Positions 1-13,300 of a stretch of 64,000 nt of DNA are shown piece by piece (the first letter of the stretch is position 1; every line of letters begins with the position of its first letter). The notes below the pieces were generated by a model. It was not told where the DNA came from. It saw only the letters and a program-made list of their open reading frames with translations, and searched no databases. The translations under genes and the position numbers were made by a program. Source of the DNA: Stropharia rugosoannulata (lineage: Eukaryota > Basidiomycota > Agaricomycetes > Agaricales > Strophariaceae); contig JANCIK010000015.1 of the NCBI GenBank assembly GCA_028532985.1, forward strand, positions 97,176-161,175, in the 5' to 3' direction.

Positions 1-303
1 GAGCCTCATGCGTCCGCCGACCGTCCGCTCTTATCTAGGTTATATATAAAATACATTCTCCTGCCAAGACATTTACATGGACAGGTATGTGAGCATTCGT
101 CATGATTTGGTGTAAGAGACGTGCTTTATGTCCTTGAATAGAACAAGTATTTGTAGTCATCAAGTGATCATGGATATTTTCTTTGGTCAGCTTTCGGGTG
201 CTTCATGTGGTTACGCTTCTCTCTCGATAAGCAAAGCTTGCTATGAAGTCAAGCGACATAAACTGAGGCTTACCGTGTCGTCCTCCAAGACGAAATTCTA
301 ACG
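1..303. other. Left-edge non-coding stretch, upstream of the protease gene
   Basis: I see no coding sequence here. A TATA-like stretch lies near positions 42-52, but it is 250 bp from the next start codon, so it cannot be assigned as that gene's promoter with confidence. Confidence 0.4.
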
Positions 304-2944
304 ATGCGCCTCCCCTTCAAAAGTCTGCTGACAGTGTCTATATTGCCTTTTGCTTATACATCAATTGCATCTGCTAGTCCATTAGAGTTTGCAACTAGAC
401 AAAACATTCAAATTGCACCTGACCTTGCTCTTGAAGCTTTCCATCCCGCCACTTCATTTCAGGTGCGCAGTACACGGCATTTTCCACATTAAACTGACGT
501 GAATAAACTTCTTATACGGTAGACATTTGGAACTGGGATCGAGAATCTCATCTCTAGACGCTTGAAATTTGATTTGAAGAACGCGGCAATCACGTTTGCT
601 AGTTCACATCTTTCGAAAGATGCAAGCTCTATATCCTTCAAGTCAGGATTCTCAGGAGAAGTGTCCGATCATGCCTTCCTTGTACAGATGCACGTACGTG
701 GCTACGCTACACATCTACCGCTTTGCGTTAAAAGTATATACTTCAATTTTAGAACGGAATACCATTTGCAAACGCCGTTGCTAATGTTGCATTTAACAAG
801 GACAGCAAGGTGATAAAACGTGTTCTTTTGCAAGCAGAACACTTACTCGGAAGACTACTCGTTATAGGTTATTTCTTTTGGTTCCTCATTTGTAAACCCT
901 TGTGCGTCTCTCTTTTGAACATATAGACAGACTCTGCATTGACGACCAACAGCGAGCTTTGCTTCAACCACACCATCAATCTCGGTACAAACAGCCATTT
1001 CTATAGCTGAAAAAGCACTCTCTGCCACATTTAATGGGCACCCACCAACACTTGAATTCTTCGCCGCGCAGGAGAACAAAGCCGTGCTCACACACGTCGT
1101 ACAGATCCAGAATGATGCCACCGGCGCATGGTTTGAAGCATTCGTTGATGCGCACGCAGGAGTGCTGGTATCGGTGACAGATTTTGTCACCCACGCATCT
1201 GTAAGTTCTCCAAGGAATCAGGAAGTGTTCCAATTTTATTTACTGAATGATAAATCCGGGCTGCAGTATCGCGTTCTCCCTATTCAAGAGGAGATTTTAA
1301 CGCAGGGATTTCAAGTCCTTGTCGACCCCGAGAACCTCGCTTCGTCGCCGCTTGGATGGCACTCCACCGGGACAGTGAATACTACGTGAAATTCAATAAT
1401 TACACCCTTGATACTCAACGCTGACCTCTTCCTCCGTGCATACCTCGCATCCCCAGCATAGCTTCGTGAGTCACGTACTGGTCTCCTTCGAGAGTGTTGA
1501 ATTAAACGTACCCGCTTTTGCAGAGGCAATAATGCCATATCGTTCAAGGGCGCCCAGAACGCTACGACGAGCGAGAGCTCGGAAGGACTCAACTTCGTCT
1601 TCGTGCAGGATCCAACCCAGGATCCTACTGTTCAAGTCAATCTAGACGCCGCGCGTACAAACACTTTCTACATCGTCAACACAATGCACGACTTAACTTA
1701 CCAGTAAGTTCCATCCTGCGAGATATGTGAAACAATGCAGACTCGGAATATTGAAATTGTTACGTAGATACGGGTTCACTGAAGCATCGTTCAACTTCCA
1801 GAACAACAATTTCGGCAAGGGCGGTGTGGGGAATGACCAAGTTACCATCTCTGTGCAGGACGCTGCGGGGACTAATAACGCGGACTTCGCTACCCCTGCT
1901 GAGTGCGGACTGACAATTATATGCAGCGGACAATCAGGTAGAATGAGTGGGTACCATATCGGCACTTGATACAGAAACGGATATGGCTTATTGGGAAATT
2001 AGGGATGTTCTTGTGGACATTCACGACGGTAAATCCATACACTCGGTATAAAGAGAGCGTTACTGACACCTTGACAGCCCGAGAGAGATGGTGCTCTGGA
2101 GAACGGCATCGTCACACATGAGATGACTCACGGCGTCACTAACCGCATGACAGGCGGAGGAACTGGTAGGTGCCTCCAGACCACGGAAGCCGGAGGGATG
2201 GGGGAAGGATGGTCTGATACCATGGCTATGTACGTCTGTCCTTCCTGTGCTAGTTATGTTGATTAAGACTCGATTTTGCCAGATGGAACGAAACGACCTC
2301 GACGGCGACTCCTGATTTCGTCCTTGGACAGTATGTGACTAACAACCCGGCTGGCATCCGGTCGCATCCTTACTCCACCAATATGTAAGCCTATTACTAT
2401 TTGATTCAATGGGTGAACTCACAAGAACTTCCCGAAGGACGGTAAACCCATTGACATACGCCGACCTTCAAACGCGTACAGAAGTCCACGGTAATCCAGC
2501 ATCTTATCCCATTTCATCGAGGTCGTGATACTGAAGCATGGATTGTAGCCATTGGTGAGGTGTGGGCGAACATGCTTTACAACGTCTACGCCAACCTTGT
2601 GGGGATTCATGGTTTCTCTCCTGATGCCCGCACAGACGCTACTACATCAGAAGGGAATGTCGTCTTCATGCATCTGTTCATCGACTCACTCCCTATCCAG
2701 CCTTGCAACCCTACTTGTAAGTCAGCGTGCGCCGTATTTCATGATTGACAGATATCTAACAAATTCCACTCACCATGCAGTCTTGAACGCTCGTGACGCT
2801 TGGCTACAGGCGGACGTAAATCGCTTCGGAGGAGCGAATGCCTGCGCTCTTTGGGATGCGTTCGCTAGCCGTGGACTCGGCGTCGGCGCGGCGAACCACA
2901 CCAATAACTTTGAACTCCCTCCTGCTTGCCCTTCGCCAAACTGA
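304..2944 (+). CDS. Fungalysin, secreted M36 zinc metallopeptidase, 14 exons, intact
   Basis: Secreted endopeptidase with an N-terminal propeptide; the family degrades extracellular protein. The start at 304 opens a signal peptide ([18 protein letters not shown] then a small-residue stretch). Fourteen exons can be joined with consistent phases: 304-462, 523-693, 753-819, 953-1200, 1267-1385, 1524-1703, 1768-1902, 1927-1946, 2003-2028, 2078-2229, 2283-2384, 2426-2490, 2549-2716, 2781-2944, giving 591 aa, the usual fungalysin length. The propeptide (FTP/PepSY-like) occupies roughly residues 40-215. The zinc site HEMTH is at 2117-2131 and the third-ligand glutamate lies in GEGWSD near 2201. Family hallmarks [34 protein letters not shown] and [10 protein letters not shown] are all present. 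The exon 3 to 4 intron is the least certain (133 nt). This is one of the few undamaged genes in the left part. Confidence 0.93.
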
Positions 2945-3684
2945 CAGAAGTTACACGTTGATTAGGCCAACATATGCGCTATATGAAAGACTGCTTGAAT
3001 AAATTGCATTATCTGATGATGTGAAAGTTACCTGACTATTAAACATTACTATGTACCGAAGGGTATCACGGGCGAATCTGGACTGATACTTCACTTACTG
3101 CAGTCAGAGTTCTCTACTAAACGAATCCTGGTGAGTCAGCACAGAAGGACAATTGAAGCATGAACAAACGTGGGGAGCCTAAAATAGCAAGAAGTGCTTA
3201 CACGGTCATAGGTACCGACCTGTAGAGCGAAGGTTCTGATGATCACTCTTTTGACATGCACATTGACCGACCAAGTACCGTCCTATTTATACTGAGAAGA
3301 GGCAGTGAGTCAAGAGGAGGAAGAAGCTTGGATGACGCGGCGCGCGCCGCCGTCGACGACGCGATAGGGTAATGCACGTGACCTGATCCGAATAAGGCTC
3401 CCCGCGAGCAGATAACGGGGCTGGGGCGGGAGGGGGTCGGCTTGCTCCTGCTCCACCACTGCAGCAGCCAACAACGCGAAACACCCTCTTCTTATTTCGT
3501 CTCGTCTCATAGTCTGGCATTTATTTGCTACAGACTCGATTCCCTCACCTCAACAGCTTCGTTTATTGGATTTCTGCTTCTTACTACTCTGACTCATATT
3601 GTGAGTTATCGCGCCCTTGCTTATTCATGTTCCTTCCCACTGACTTACGCCCAAGGTCTACTATAAACCATACATTATATCTTA
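2945..3684. other. Intergenic region between protease and BCAS3-like gene
   Basis: No gene is supported. A GC-rich stretch at about 3330-3440 has open frames on both strands, but none resembles a protein. It probably contains the 3' end of the protease transcript and the promoter of the next gene. Confidence 0.5.
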
Positions 3685-6600
3685 ATGCCCTCTCGCTCCT
3701 CTCGCAATAATGCCCGCAAGCACGCCGCGACCCCTGTCCATAGCAACAGCAGCTCTACCAGCAGGGCTACCTCGAGCGATACCAGAGACTCGGACCAACC
3801 ACGGCAACCGCAACCTTCATCTGCACAGCGCCAGACAAGGTCTACACTACAGTTCTCACCTCCAGCTCATCTACCTACGCCCCTCCCTGACGAGGACGTA
3901 ATTCCGGCGCCATCCGCAGACCTGCTAGGCTTCGCGTCGTTGGACGCGCCAGCGCAGGACAGCTCTGGGCAATTCATGGACTTCACCAACTTACCAACAC
4001 CTTCTCGGGAAGATGTATATATGCACCCTACTTCTCTCCTAGATGGCGACCATTACGGGGAAGCCGAGTCTAGCGAAGATGCCCCCGTTTATCGCTCGCC
4101 GCCTTACCGCGAGGCCCTACGACTCCCTGACCTTGATGAAGAACGATCTCCACTTCCCCTGCCCATCCTTCCTCGGTTCCATCCCCGGAACCAGGACGCA
4201 CAAGATGAAGAGGGGCAGAAGGAAACGGATGTGCGGACTTTGACGCCCTCATATGCTCGGTACGTTCCTCGTTCCTCCTTCTTTGTTCTTCATTTCCCTC
4301 CTGGTATTGCTTATTCTCTTTTGCTCTCTTCTTTCTACCGTGTTCGACAACGTGCACTGTTTATTATTGGATGTGGAATTCGACAGTGTTCGATGGGCGC
4401 TATATGCTATTGATACGCGTCGACAGGTCGGAATAACGTTGGATATCCTTTTATGCCGTTGGGGTCCCCGCTTTTCCTGGAATGGGGTGCATTTTAGCCT
4501 TCATGCGCTTTGAGCTGCGGTATTTGTCGAATGGATTGCAGTCCTGAGGAGGCGATCGTTGGATTTCTGTCTCACTTGCAGCCCCGCAAGTGTATTCAGG
4601 CGAGTTGAACATCATTCAACTCCTCATGGCATGATTCTGTGGCCATTCCTTATGCGTCGATGGTTTCGACGGGGATTAAATCATTGCCTCCCTGTGATAT
4701 GATCCATTCCGGTTTAGGGCTCAGCATTTGTTGTGCTCGCACACGTGGGCTAAGCACTTCAACTCTATGCTAGCATCGTGGCTTTCTTTGATCCCAGTCA
4801 ACCGGTATGGGATCCTGGGGATCCTGCCCGTCTGCCCATCTCAGCTTGCGCCTCTATGACTGTCATTGAACCGTCTTTGTTGGTGGTCATCTTTTACTAG
4901 AATTGTTTATTCTATGTCCATCTTCCAACATTTTTTGACTAAACTTACTGATACTCTCGCCAACAGTTCCTCCATCTCTCCCGTCACCTCTCCCGGCCCG
5001 CCTGCTCTAAGCAACGCTCATGTACGATCCCCTCAGGTGGCCCTGCCAGTTCGGCGACCTCAAGTGGTACTTTAGACTCTATGAGTCGCACCATTCGAGG
5101 CTACGTCCCCACTAATGGCCCTGCTGCGGCTGCACCGCGCGTGTCAAGGCCAGACGTTGGACATGCTGTTCTCAGCCCGACTGATGGGCGCGGGACGATG
5201 ATGAAGAATTACGCGGACAGGTCGAGGATGCAGCAAGAGTACGAGAGGGAGTATGAGCGGGCAGGGGCAGAGGAGGGCAAGGGCGAGGAGGGGGGATTAT
5301 ATGGCTACGGCTACGGCGCTGGCAATTCGCGAGGTTACAGACGCGGAGAGGCTGGGCATGACTATGCATACGAAGGTTACCCAAACTCGCCCCCGCCTCC
5401 CCACCCCGCTGCGCTAGCAGGGGGTGGGCATCACATGGCGACTACGAGCAACAGCAGTACATATACCCGCAAGATACTGCCCGTTACCTATCAGAGTCTC
5501 AGCAGGGCCGAGTATATCCCAGACAACCGCAGCCGCAGCCCAGCCAGAACCAGCAAGTCCACTGACGGCAGCATAGCGCGTCGGAGCGCATCATGGGATC
5601 GGGTCTTGCTCAGGCTATACGCCGTGGAGCGGCTGCTGGCGCAAGTGTTGTCGGTGGGGTGCGCGGCGCGCAGAAGATGGCTTCCGGGACGGGTATGGCA
5701 AAGTAGGGCGGAGACAAGGTGCAATGGGCGAGATGGGATATATTAAACGGACAGTGAGTCTCGTTATTTTCAGACACATTTTCCTTGCTGATGACTTACC
5801 GTTACTGTTATGTAGACGGATTCTTCTCATCGCCTACCCTGCTGCGCTCCAGATATGGAGCTGCGCAGACCTTGGTGCACTAAAGGAACTTGTTCATCTC
5901 GATCTCGGCAACCCAGAATGGACCCTCATGCTGGGAGGTTCTGATCCTGTCTCCTATGACGGGAAGGAATGTAGTCGCGTCATTCACGCTGCTATTCTTC
6001 CGAGCATTGGCGCTACGCTGGAGAAAGACTTTCTACAGGATAACCGACCACTTCTGGGCATGTTATGAGTCTCCATACCCAGTATTACTTACTACCAATG
6101 GTTACACGATTGTAGACTTGAACGCGCTGAAAGTACGGCTGGCGGGTACGACAACATAGAGGACGAGCGTCGGACGTTTTTCGTGGTATACTCTCTACGC
6201 TCACACCAGGTTGTAAAGATGCGCGCTCTTCCTGGTAGTGCCGCACAATTTGAAGCAAACGGACATATTATTGCGATCGTACGTATATTGTTGGTCTCCA
6301 ATATATGTCGTTTACTGATGCATCCGGGCTGCGTTAGGGTACAACGGCCCCACCCAGCATTCATATTTTATCTTCAACGACATTTAACACTTTACATATT
6401 ATTCCATCTGCCCAACTCGCGCCTTACGCACCAGCGTCACTTGTAAATATATCCCCTTAAACAGCAGCATTATCTATTACAAACAAGGTTATGAACACAG
6501 TCCATTCCAGTGCCGCTTCGACGTCTGCAAACGCAATATCTATAACGAACAAGACCACAACTTCAGCTCAGGCGAGCTCTGTATCATTAAGACTCGGATT

Positions 6601-9600
6601 CGCGACTGAAGGAGCCCTGGATGACCCGACAGAACCACCTTATCCTGTCTTCGCTCTCTCTGGCCGCCTCATTGTATATGCATCGGCTTCCCCCTCTTCC
6701 GGGCCATTTACCAAAGGCGGCGCAAGTGGCCAGAGCAGCGCCAACGACAAGTCTTCCCGCCGCCTATCGTCATCATCCGCTGACTCGGGTCCCCGCTCTG
6801 CGGGAGGCAATCCATCGAGTTTTAACTCTTCGTCCCCATTCGGCTTTGGGCTTGGCCGTCTCTGTGGGATGACACAGGTACAGGCGACAGATGTGGGTAA
6901 CGCAGTTGGAAAAGTTAGTGAGGGCGCGATGAGGGTCAGCAAGTCAGTGCTCGGGGGGATGAAGTTCCTTGGAGGCATGGCTCTTGACGCGGCCAGGAGT
7001 CGTGTTTCAACCGGCGCGAGTGGGGGAGGTGGGGTCTCAGTGGGGCAGGGTGTTCATTCGGCATATGGTCAAGCACCAGGACCTGAGGGGCGAATTAGGG
7101 CGTTTACTGGCCCGGGGACGAAGTTTGTGTCACGCAGCGCTCCGGATGAGAATGCGGGCAAGCTGGGCGCCCTGTCCAATGAGGGCAGCGCGGGAGCACA
7201 GAATACTCGACGATACTCAAACGGTTCGACTTTATCTGCATGGGACGGACGTAGTGCAAGCGGGGAGTCACCTCCCAGCCCCGTTTCCAGTACGGGGAAC
7301 GCTGTGGTCGCGCCTGCAACGCGTCCCGTCGGGGAAAGGGGGCAATTCATCACTGTCCTAGATCTCAGGGTGCTATTGCGTGACCGGGAGGGTGGGAACT
7401 CTCCGGTACCTGTCAGAATCGCCGAGTTCAACGCATCCCGAAGCCAGCCTGTTGTACAGCTCCGCTTTTCATGTGACGGCGCAAACGTTGCGGTCGTGCT
7501 GCGCGACGGGCATGCGGTGCGTGTATTCAAGCTATTACCCCAGCCTGCAGTCGTGCGTGCCACACGTGCTAGTCCTGCCGAGGCTGGAGACGCTGGAGCT
7601 GGACGTGCATCGACAGGGCACGGGATGCACGTATACGACTTATACCGTGGCCGGACGGCTGCGGTGGTTGGGTCTGTGGACTGGGCTCGAGACGGGCGAT
7701 AGGCAGCAGTGGGGACAAGGAACCGGACCGTACATGTGTTTGCGACAAACCCCTACGGAGGGAAGCCTGATGTTGCAAGTCATGTAGAGGGTAGGGTCAG
7801 GAATTCCGCCGTTTTGGTGAATTATTATTTTCTTCGAATTCTTGTAAACTGACTAACGTTTTACATTTAGTCTACGGGACCGGTGAAAGTTCACCCGCTG
7901 GTACGGCTGCGTGGACACAAGAGCAGCTTGGAACAGCCAGTGGCGCCTCTCGCATTCACGTTTATCGAGCCTTCGGAGGTGGCGCTCTCCCCAGCCCTCG
8001 CCTTCCCGTTTGCTCCTCCACCCGTTACTAACTCGCCGTCGTTCTCAGCCCCCAAGCTCAAGCGCGGGACAAATTACCAAGACCTACTTGTCTTCGATCC
8101 TGTCGACTGCGTTCTGTCACTGCGGAGGCTGACCATTGGGACGCAGGCTGTCAATGACCAGGGTGGCCTCGCCGCTGGGATACATGCGTTGGGAGTTACC
8201 AGCATCTTGCTTCCTGGGATGGACGGTGCCGGCAGGTTAAGTGTGGGTTCCTCCCCGTCAACGAAGATGAGCGAAAGGCCCAAGTCGAATACCGCGGTGA
8301 AAGAGGAGGCGAGGGTGGAGCTTGTTGCGCATGCTGGAGTTGAGGATACTTGGGATTTGAGGAGGGGACTACAGCCCGTAGAGATCAAGTCGGTCATTCT
8401 CCCGAAGGTCGAGGACAGGAGGAGGAAGGCAATTATCGGATCTGAGTACGCCTCATGCCTCTGTCTTCGTTCTAGTGTGTCTAATATTCTACATTTTTAG
8501 CTGGTTAGCTGAAGGCGAGATATCAACATGCTCGAAGTCCAGTCGTGTCCTTCCCCGCTCCCTACACTTGTCGCGCCAATTCTCATTCTATACCCTGGGC
8601 GAAGACTACCATGCCCTTATACGACGCTACCAGTTCGATATTGCGGGTACGAAGATCGAGGTCCGGAAACTTGTTGAGATCAACACATACGCCCCGGGCG
8701 GCGGTGGTTCATCCTTCGTTGAAGGCTTTTCGTCCCCGCGCGACATCCGCCGCGTTCCGTCGTCCTTCGATGAACCCATTGCCTCGGCGATCTCTGGAAG
8801 CTTTGACAACTCCAATATACCGGCCATCTTACCAATGTACCCCAACGGTGTGCCTGGCTCGCATCCCAAGTCGTTCAGGAACTCGATACCTATCAGGACT
8901 ATGGCAGGCATCGGGGACGGCGTCAGCGACGGTCTGGGGGGTATAAGGCGGGGCGTCAAGGCTAGGTCTCCGCAGCTTGCGAATGCACCTTCTGACTCAA
9001 GTGTCAATGCAATTTATGTTCCCGTCCCTCTGGAATTTGACGAAGAAGATGAAGATTTCATCAGTCCTGAAACCGTTGATAGGCCCAGCTCACCGGAGTA
9101 TAATATCTATCAAGGAGGGTCGATGGCGCGCAAGGGGGACTCTGGCAAGCCAGTTATTGTGCCGCTCGATCACAGCACTCACAGTCTCCTCGACGCCGAC
9201 GTCGTAGGCTCGATGGAGGAAGATATAATGGATGGATGGGATACTCAAGACAAGCAGGCCATTGCGGAGGCGGAAGAGTTTCACGAGTTTACTGTTGACC
9301 TCGGCATGGATGCAGGTGACGGGATTATGGGCTCAGACTTACTGGCTCAAAGAACAAGGGTACACCGAGGCTTTAGAGACCATAGTTATCGCACTGAAAT
9401 GACTGACGGTTCTTCGCTTGTATGTAATACAGTTCGAGACCGGCTGGGGACGAGCCTACTAGTGATTTTAATGTGAAACAGACTTCGTGTAAAAATTATG
9501 ACCAGAACAGGACATGTCAGCAAATTCTCACTATGCCTAGCAAAAATTGGGAGATTTTGATTAGCGCTTGGTTAAGTATGCCACAGGACCCCTATGGTCA

Positions 9601-9727
9601 TATTTGTTACGCCTTGAAGCCGGAGATGCATGTGGACAAAGCAGCACGAAGCCTTCCTCTTCTTCGAGAGTACTCAAACCGTGCAACCGTCAGGGTCGGT
9701 GAGGTGTCATCACCTTCGCCCTTCTAG
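3685..9727 (+). pseudogene. BCAS3-type WD40 protein (ATG18/PROPPIN-like autophagy factor), interrupted
   Basis: Members combine a WD40/PROPPIN-like propeller with a BCAS3 domain and act at phosphoinositide membranes in autophagy. Exons read: Pro/Ser-rich N-terminus (3685-4260), SRTIRGYVP segment (from about 5034), VQWARWDILNG and the ILLIAYPAALQIWSC blade (5715-6062), VVYSLRSHQVVK blade (6110-6279), a long propeller exon (from about 6490), the VKVHPLVRLRGH segment (7871-8444), and the BCAS3 part beginning WLAEGEIS and containing QFSFYTLGEDYHALIRRYQ and VPLEFDEEDEDF (8500-9420), perhaps with a last exon to 9727. Lesions: a frame change near 5425-5440, then in-frame TGA at 5563-5565 and TAG at 5704-5706, and TAG at 7700-7702 exactly where the family has Trp in DGRW-AVGT, which no plausible intron removes. 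The TAG at 5704 might lie in a 60-nt intron. Sequencing error is possible for single lesions, less so for all. Exon joining in the first 2 kb is inferred. Confidence 0.72.
4260..4965 (+). other. About 700-nt presumed intron in the BCAS3-like gene
   Basis: The Pro/Ser-rich first exon ends at a good donor (GTACGT, about 4261) and the next plausible acceptor (CCAACAG) is at about 4965, or CTCAG at about 5034. The interval has stops in all frames and no recognisable coding. At about 700 nt it is some ten times longer than other introns here, so it may hold a small insertion or an exon decayed beyond recognition. Confidence 0.35.
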
Positions 9728-10360
9728 AGACTAGGTTGCTCAACTTGCGTGTACGTATGATATCATACCGATTTTCTTCTACTTACCTCAGATGTCTACG
9801 ATATTTAGTATGATGAATGAACGAATTCGACAAGACGAATTCGACAAGACGTTGACAATCAGTGGAGGGCGAGAGTGTATTTACCGCAGGTATGAACCTG
9901 AGGCCTGAGGCCTGACTAGGACTCGTTATGCCGGGGACTTTCCTACGAAACCTCATCGCTTACTGGAAATATATCCTTCAAACGCCAGGTCGTTTCCTAG
10001 ACTTTCATTCGTCACTCGGCTGTTTGAGTACATTCCTGGCTTCGTATGGCATTGCTTCAGTTGTTCTGAACTATACGGATGTGTTCAAATTCATTGATGT
10101 TGTTGTTTATGATACGAGATGTATGACATAGCGCATTCGAAAGCAAGGACACATAGCAAAATATAAACGACAACAAAAACAGAAAGACACCTCTAGATAA
10201 ACATGCAGTACAGACAAACAGGGATAATAAGAGAAGCAACGTGTGATGAACAAGATAAAGTAGAAAAAGATGCTGAACGATATAAAAGCCAGAATTAAAT
10301 GTCCAGCTCAGAAACGAATTAATGATGAACAGAAATAAAGTCGGGTCATTGCCGCTACGC
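9728..10360. other. Convergent intergenic region
   Basis: This lies between the 3' ends of the BCAS3-like gene (plus) and the Ser-rich gene (minus). No gene seen. It holds a perfect direct duplication of a 14-nt unit (AATTCGACAAGACG) near 9822-9851 and a short GGCCTGA-type repeat near 9900. Confidence 0.5.
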
Positions 10361-13300
10361 CTACGTACCGGTGCTACTTTGCGTCACCAGCGCCTGCATC
10401 TCGACAATACATTCCTGCAGCTTCGCAAGGACCTCTTTCGCATTCTCCAAAAGAGGCTTGATGTTTTCGGGGGTCATCGCAAGCTTCCCTCCTTCAATAG
10501 CGGTACAGACGCAGAGGACGTGAACTGAGGGGGAGGCATCAAGCGGACGGAGCCTGCAATGGTGGGAGCTTGCGAACGTGCAGATGCCGGACTTCCAACG
10601 TTTGCAGATAGCCTCGGATTATGTGCGTCCCCATGAGCGGATAGAGCGGAATTTTGATGAGTTTTTGTTGGGGAATTAGCCTCGTCTACCGCCTCTGTAA
10701 CGTTGGACAAGCGAATGAAGCGCTGACCAGTACCAGGCGGCGAAGCTGTCGCAGATCCATCAGGCAAGGGTCGAAGGGAAGACGAGGATATGTTGAACAA
10801 GCGCTTTGAGATGATGGCGTGTGCGCGGCCAGAGGTGGTGGGCGACGTCATTGGGAGGGGAAGTGTTTGTAAATGCTGAGGCGGATCGAACGAGGCATCT
10901 TGTAGGTATGGGTTCGTCTGTTGCCGCGCCTTCCACAAGCTATTATTCCCACCACGCACAGTCGCAAGGTGATCAACGCCTCGTCCTAGCCCGTCAAGGT
11001 CAGAGACCGAGTCCATCCTGTCCCAGTCTTCCTCACTCGTGCTACTTCCTTCTCCATCTGGATCGCTACTGCTGTGACCTCGACCTTGAGCGCGTTGTCT
11101 CAATTGGTCTTGAACAGCGGATCCAGAAAGGTCGTCAGTAGACATGCTCGGAGCCCGTTGCTTGCTGCTGTTCCCTAGCCGGAAGATCGACGCCAGTGAT
11201 GGACGGCGGGGCGATGTACGTGGGGGGACGAAGGTCGAGAGAGGAGATGTAGTGGCCGTTGCATCGTCCCTAGAGGCGCGCACTGTGCCTGTACCAGTGC
11301 TGTCCATCACCGCACTTGTCTTAGCCCTACGTCGGCCACTATCACCAGTCATAGGAGGAACATGAGGATGAGGATATCGATGGAGTTTGCTACCCTTTGA
11401 AGACTGTGTGCTTAGCGACGCCGTAGATAGTGCCGCAGCCCTCATCCCCGTTGCGCCCTCGCCACCTAGAGGCGACACCGTCCCTTCCGCCGCGCCGCGT
11501 TTGAGAGCACGCAACATATCCCGGATGCCTGCCATCCTGATGCCATGTCGGCGTTTGCGCTCTGGATCTGCTGCAGGCTGCTGTTGTGAATATGGCGGCT
11601 GGCCCCGCTGTCGGTCTTGCTCATATTCGCGCTGGATCTGCTGACGCCTTTGCTGTATACTCTCCTCAGACGGCAAGGTGATGGTACTATTTTGCGCATC
11701 GCCCCAGCGCCAATCCCGGTCAACGTAAGGAGCCTGCAAAGATGCGTCGCGAGCCTGAGGAGGTATGTCTGAGCCAGTACTTGCATTAGCACTCGCGCTG
11801 GGGGCAGACGCGCTTCTTAGTCCTGATTCGAGTTGTCCAGAAGAGCCAGATGCAGACGCGGCTGCCGCATTTGAGTTATTCATCATCTCGCGCAGTAGTA
11901 CAAGCTGTCGTTGACTTAGGTCATGCCGACCTGTCGACGAACGCCACGACATGTTATTGCTAGCCGGTGGGCTCGCCGGTGGAGGTCCTGCGACTGACTG
12001 AATCGGAGTCTGATCAGTCTTGGCAGTAACTGATGAAGTAGACTCAGCGCCCTTTGCGGGAGACTCTGGTTGAACGACATATGGCTTCTTGATTGGGGTT
12101 GTCTGGTTCCCTGCAAGGGTTATAGCGCGCTCCCTACCCATCTTCTTGCCGACCGATGTGCTCGGAATGTCGAAAACGGCGGCCTGAGCCTGTTGGACGA
12201 AGGGCACTGATATGCTTGTCGACGGTGGCGGAGACGTCGTATCGTCATCTCCCTCGCTCCCGCGTCCAAGCTCGATAAGAAGGTCTGCGCACTCCCATGG
12301 GATCTGGTATTTGGAATTAATAGCCCAAAACAACGCCACCATCTCCTTATATGCAATTTGGGCAGTAGTGACATCCTTGGTACTCGCCGAAGCAGATGCG
12401 GCGACTGAGGTTGAAGCCGACAATGAGGCTGAAGCTGGAGTTAGGGAAGACGGGGGAGCAGGGTTGGGATTCGTATTTGACCTTGCTCGAGTCTTCGGCT
12501 TCAAATTCGCGAAAAAGCCTCCGGCAGTGGCAGCTGAAGTTGTGCGAGGTGGAGGAATGACTTCTGCTGCTGGAATATCAGGGGAGGCTGTCACAGAAAT
12601 AGAGGAATGAGCACTGTATGCATGGACATGAGACTCAAAAATCTGCTGGACCTGCCCGACGAGCATTTGGTAGGTCCTCTGCATCTTTTTGAGCTCTGGG
12701 GAACCGCGACATCAGTAACGCGAAACCAATATAGTATTAAAGGCAAGAAAAAAAGAAAGCAGAATTACACGCACGTTCAACACTGCTCGCAAATTCGCGC
12801 ACCATGCCTAAATCCCGCTTGATGTTGACTTGCGCCTAACTGATCCTTGCCAGTATCTTCAAGTTGCCCAACGAATTCCTCCTCGGTACCTTCGCCTTCG
12901 CATGATCGCCAGTGTCACCCTCTCCCGCATCAGTGTGTAGCCGCAGCGGCAGTAGTAGCACCGACGCACCCAAACGATGCGGACTGTTGAGTCCCGGGCA
13001 ACTTGCCTGGGGAGAGCCTGTTTTTAAAAGAGAGATGAAGAGGAGGCTGTGGGGAACAGAGAAACAGTTGACTGAGGAGGGAGGTTCAGCGCCCCTTCGA
13101 GCTTCTGGTTGTCTTCCGTAACGGGAGGACGAGCCTTGGTACCCGCCCCGGCAGGCCCTAGTGTCTGTGGAGGTGATGGACAGCGATGTAGGACTGGAAG
13201 GCGGTAGCAGTGGGACCGGTCCTCTATCCTGATCGAGATTGTCTCATCTTTGCCTCGAAGTCCAAACTCGCCCTTCCTACATTCGCCAACACAGGATGCT

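Noticed and set aside
6969..7563. Alternative frames within the BCAS3 exon
   Set aside because: High GC keeps other frames open; only the plus frame matching the propeller repeats makes sense.
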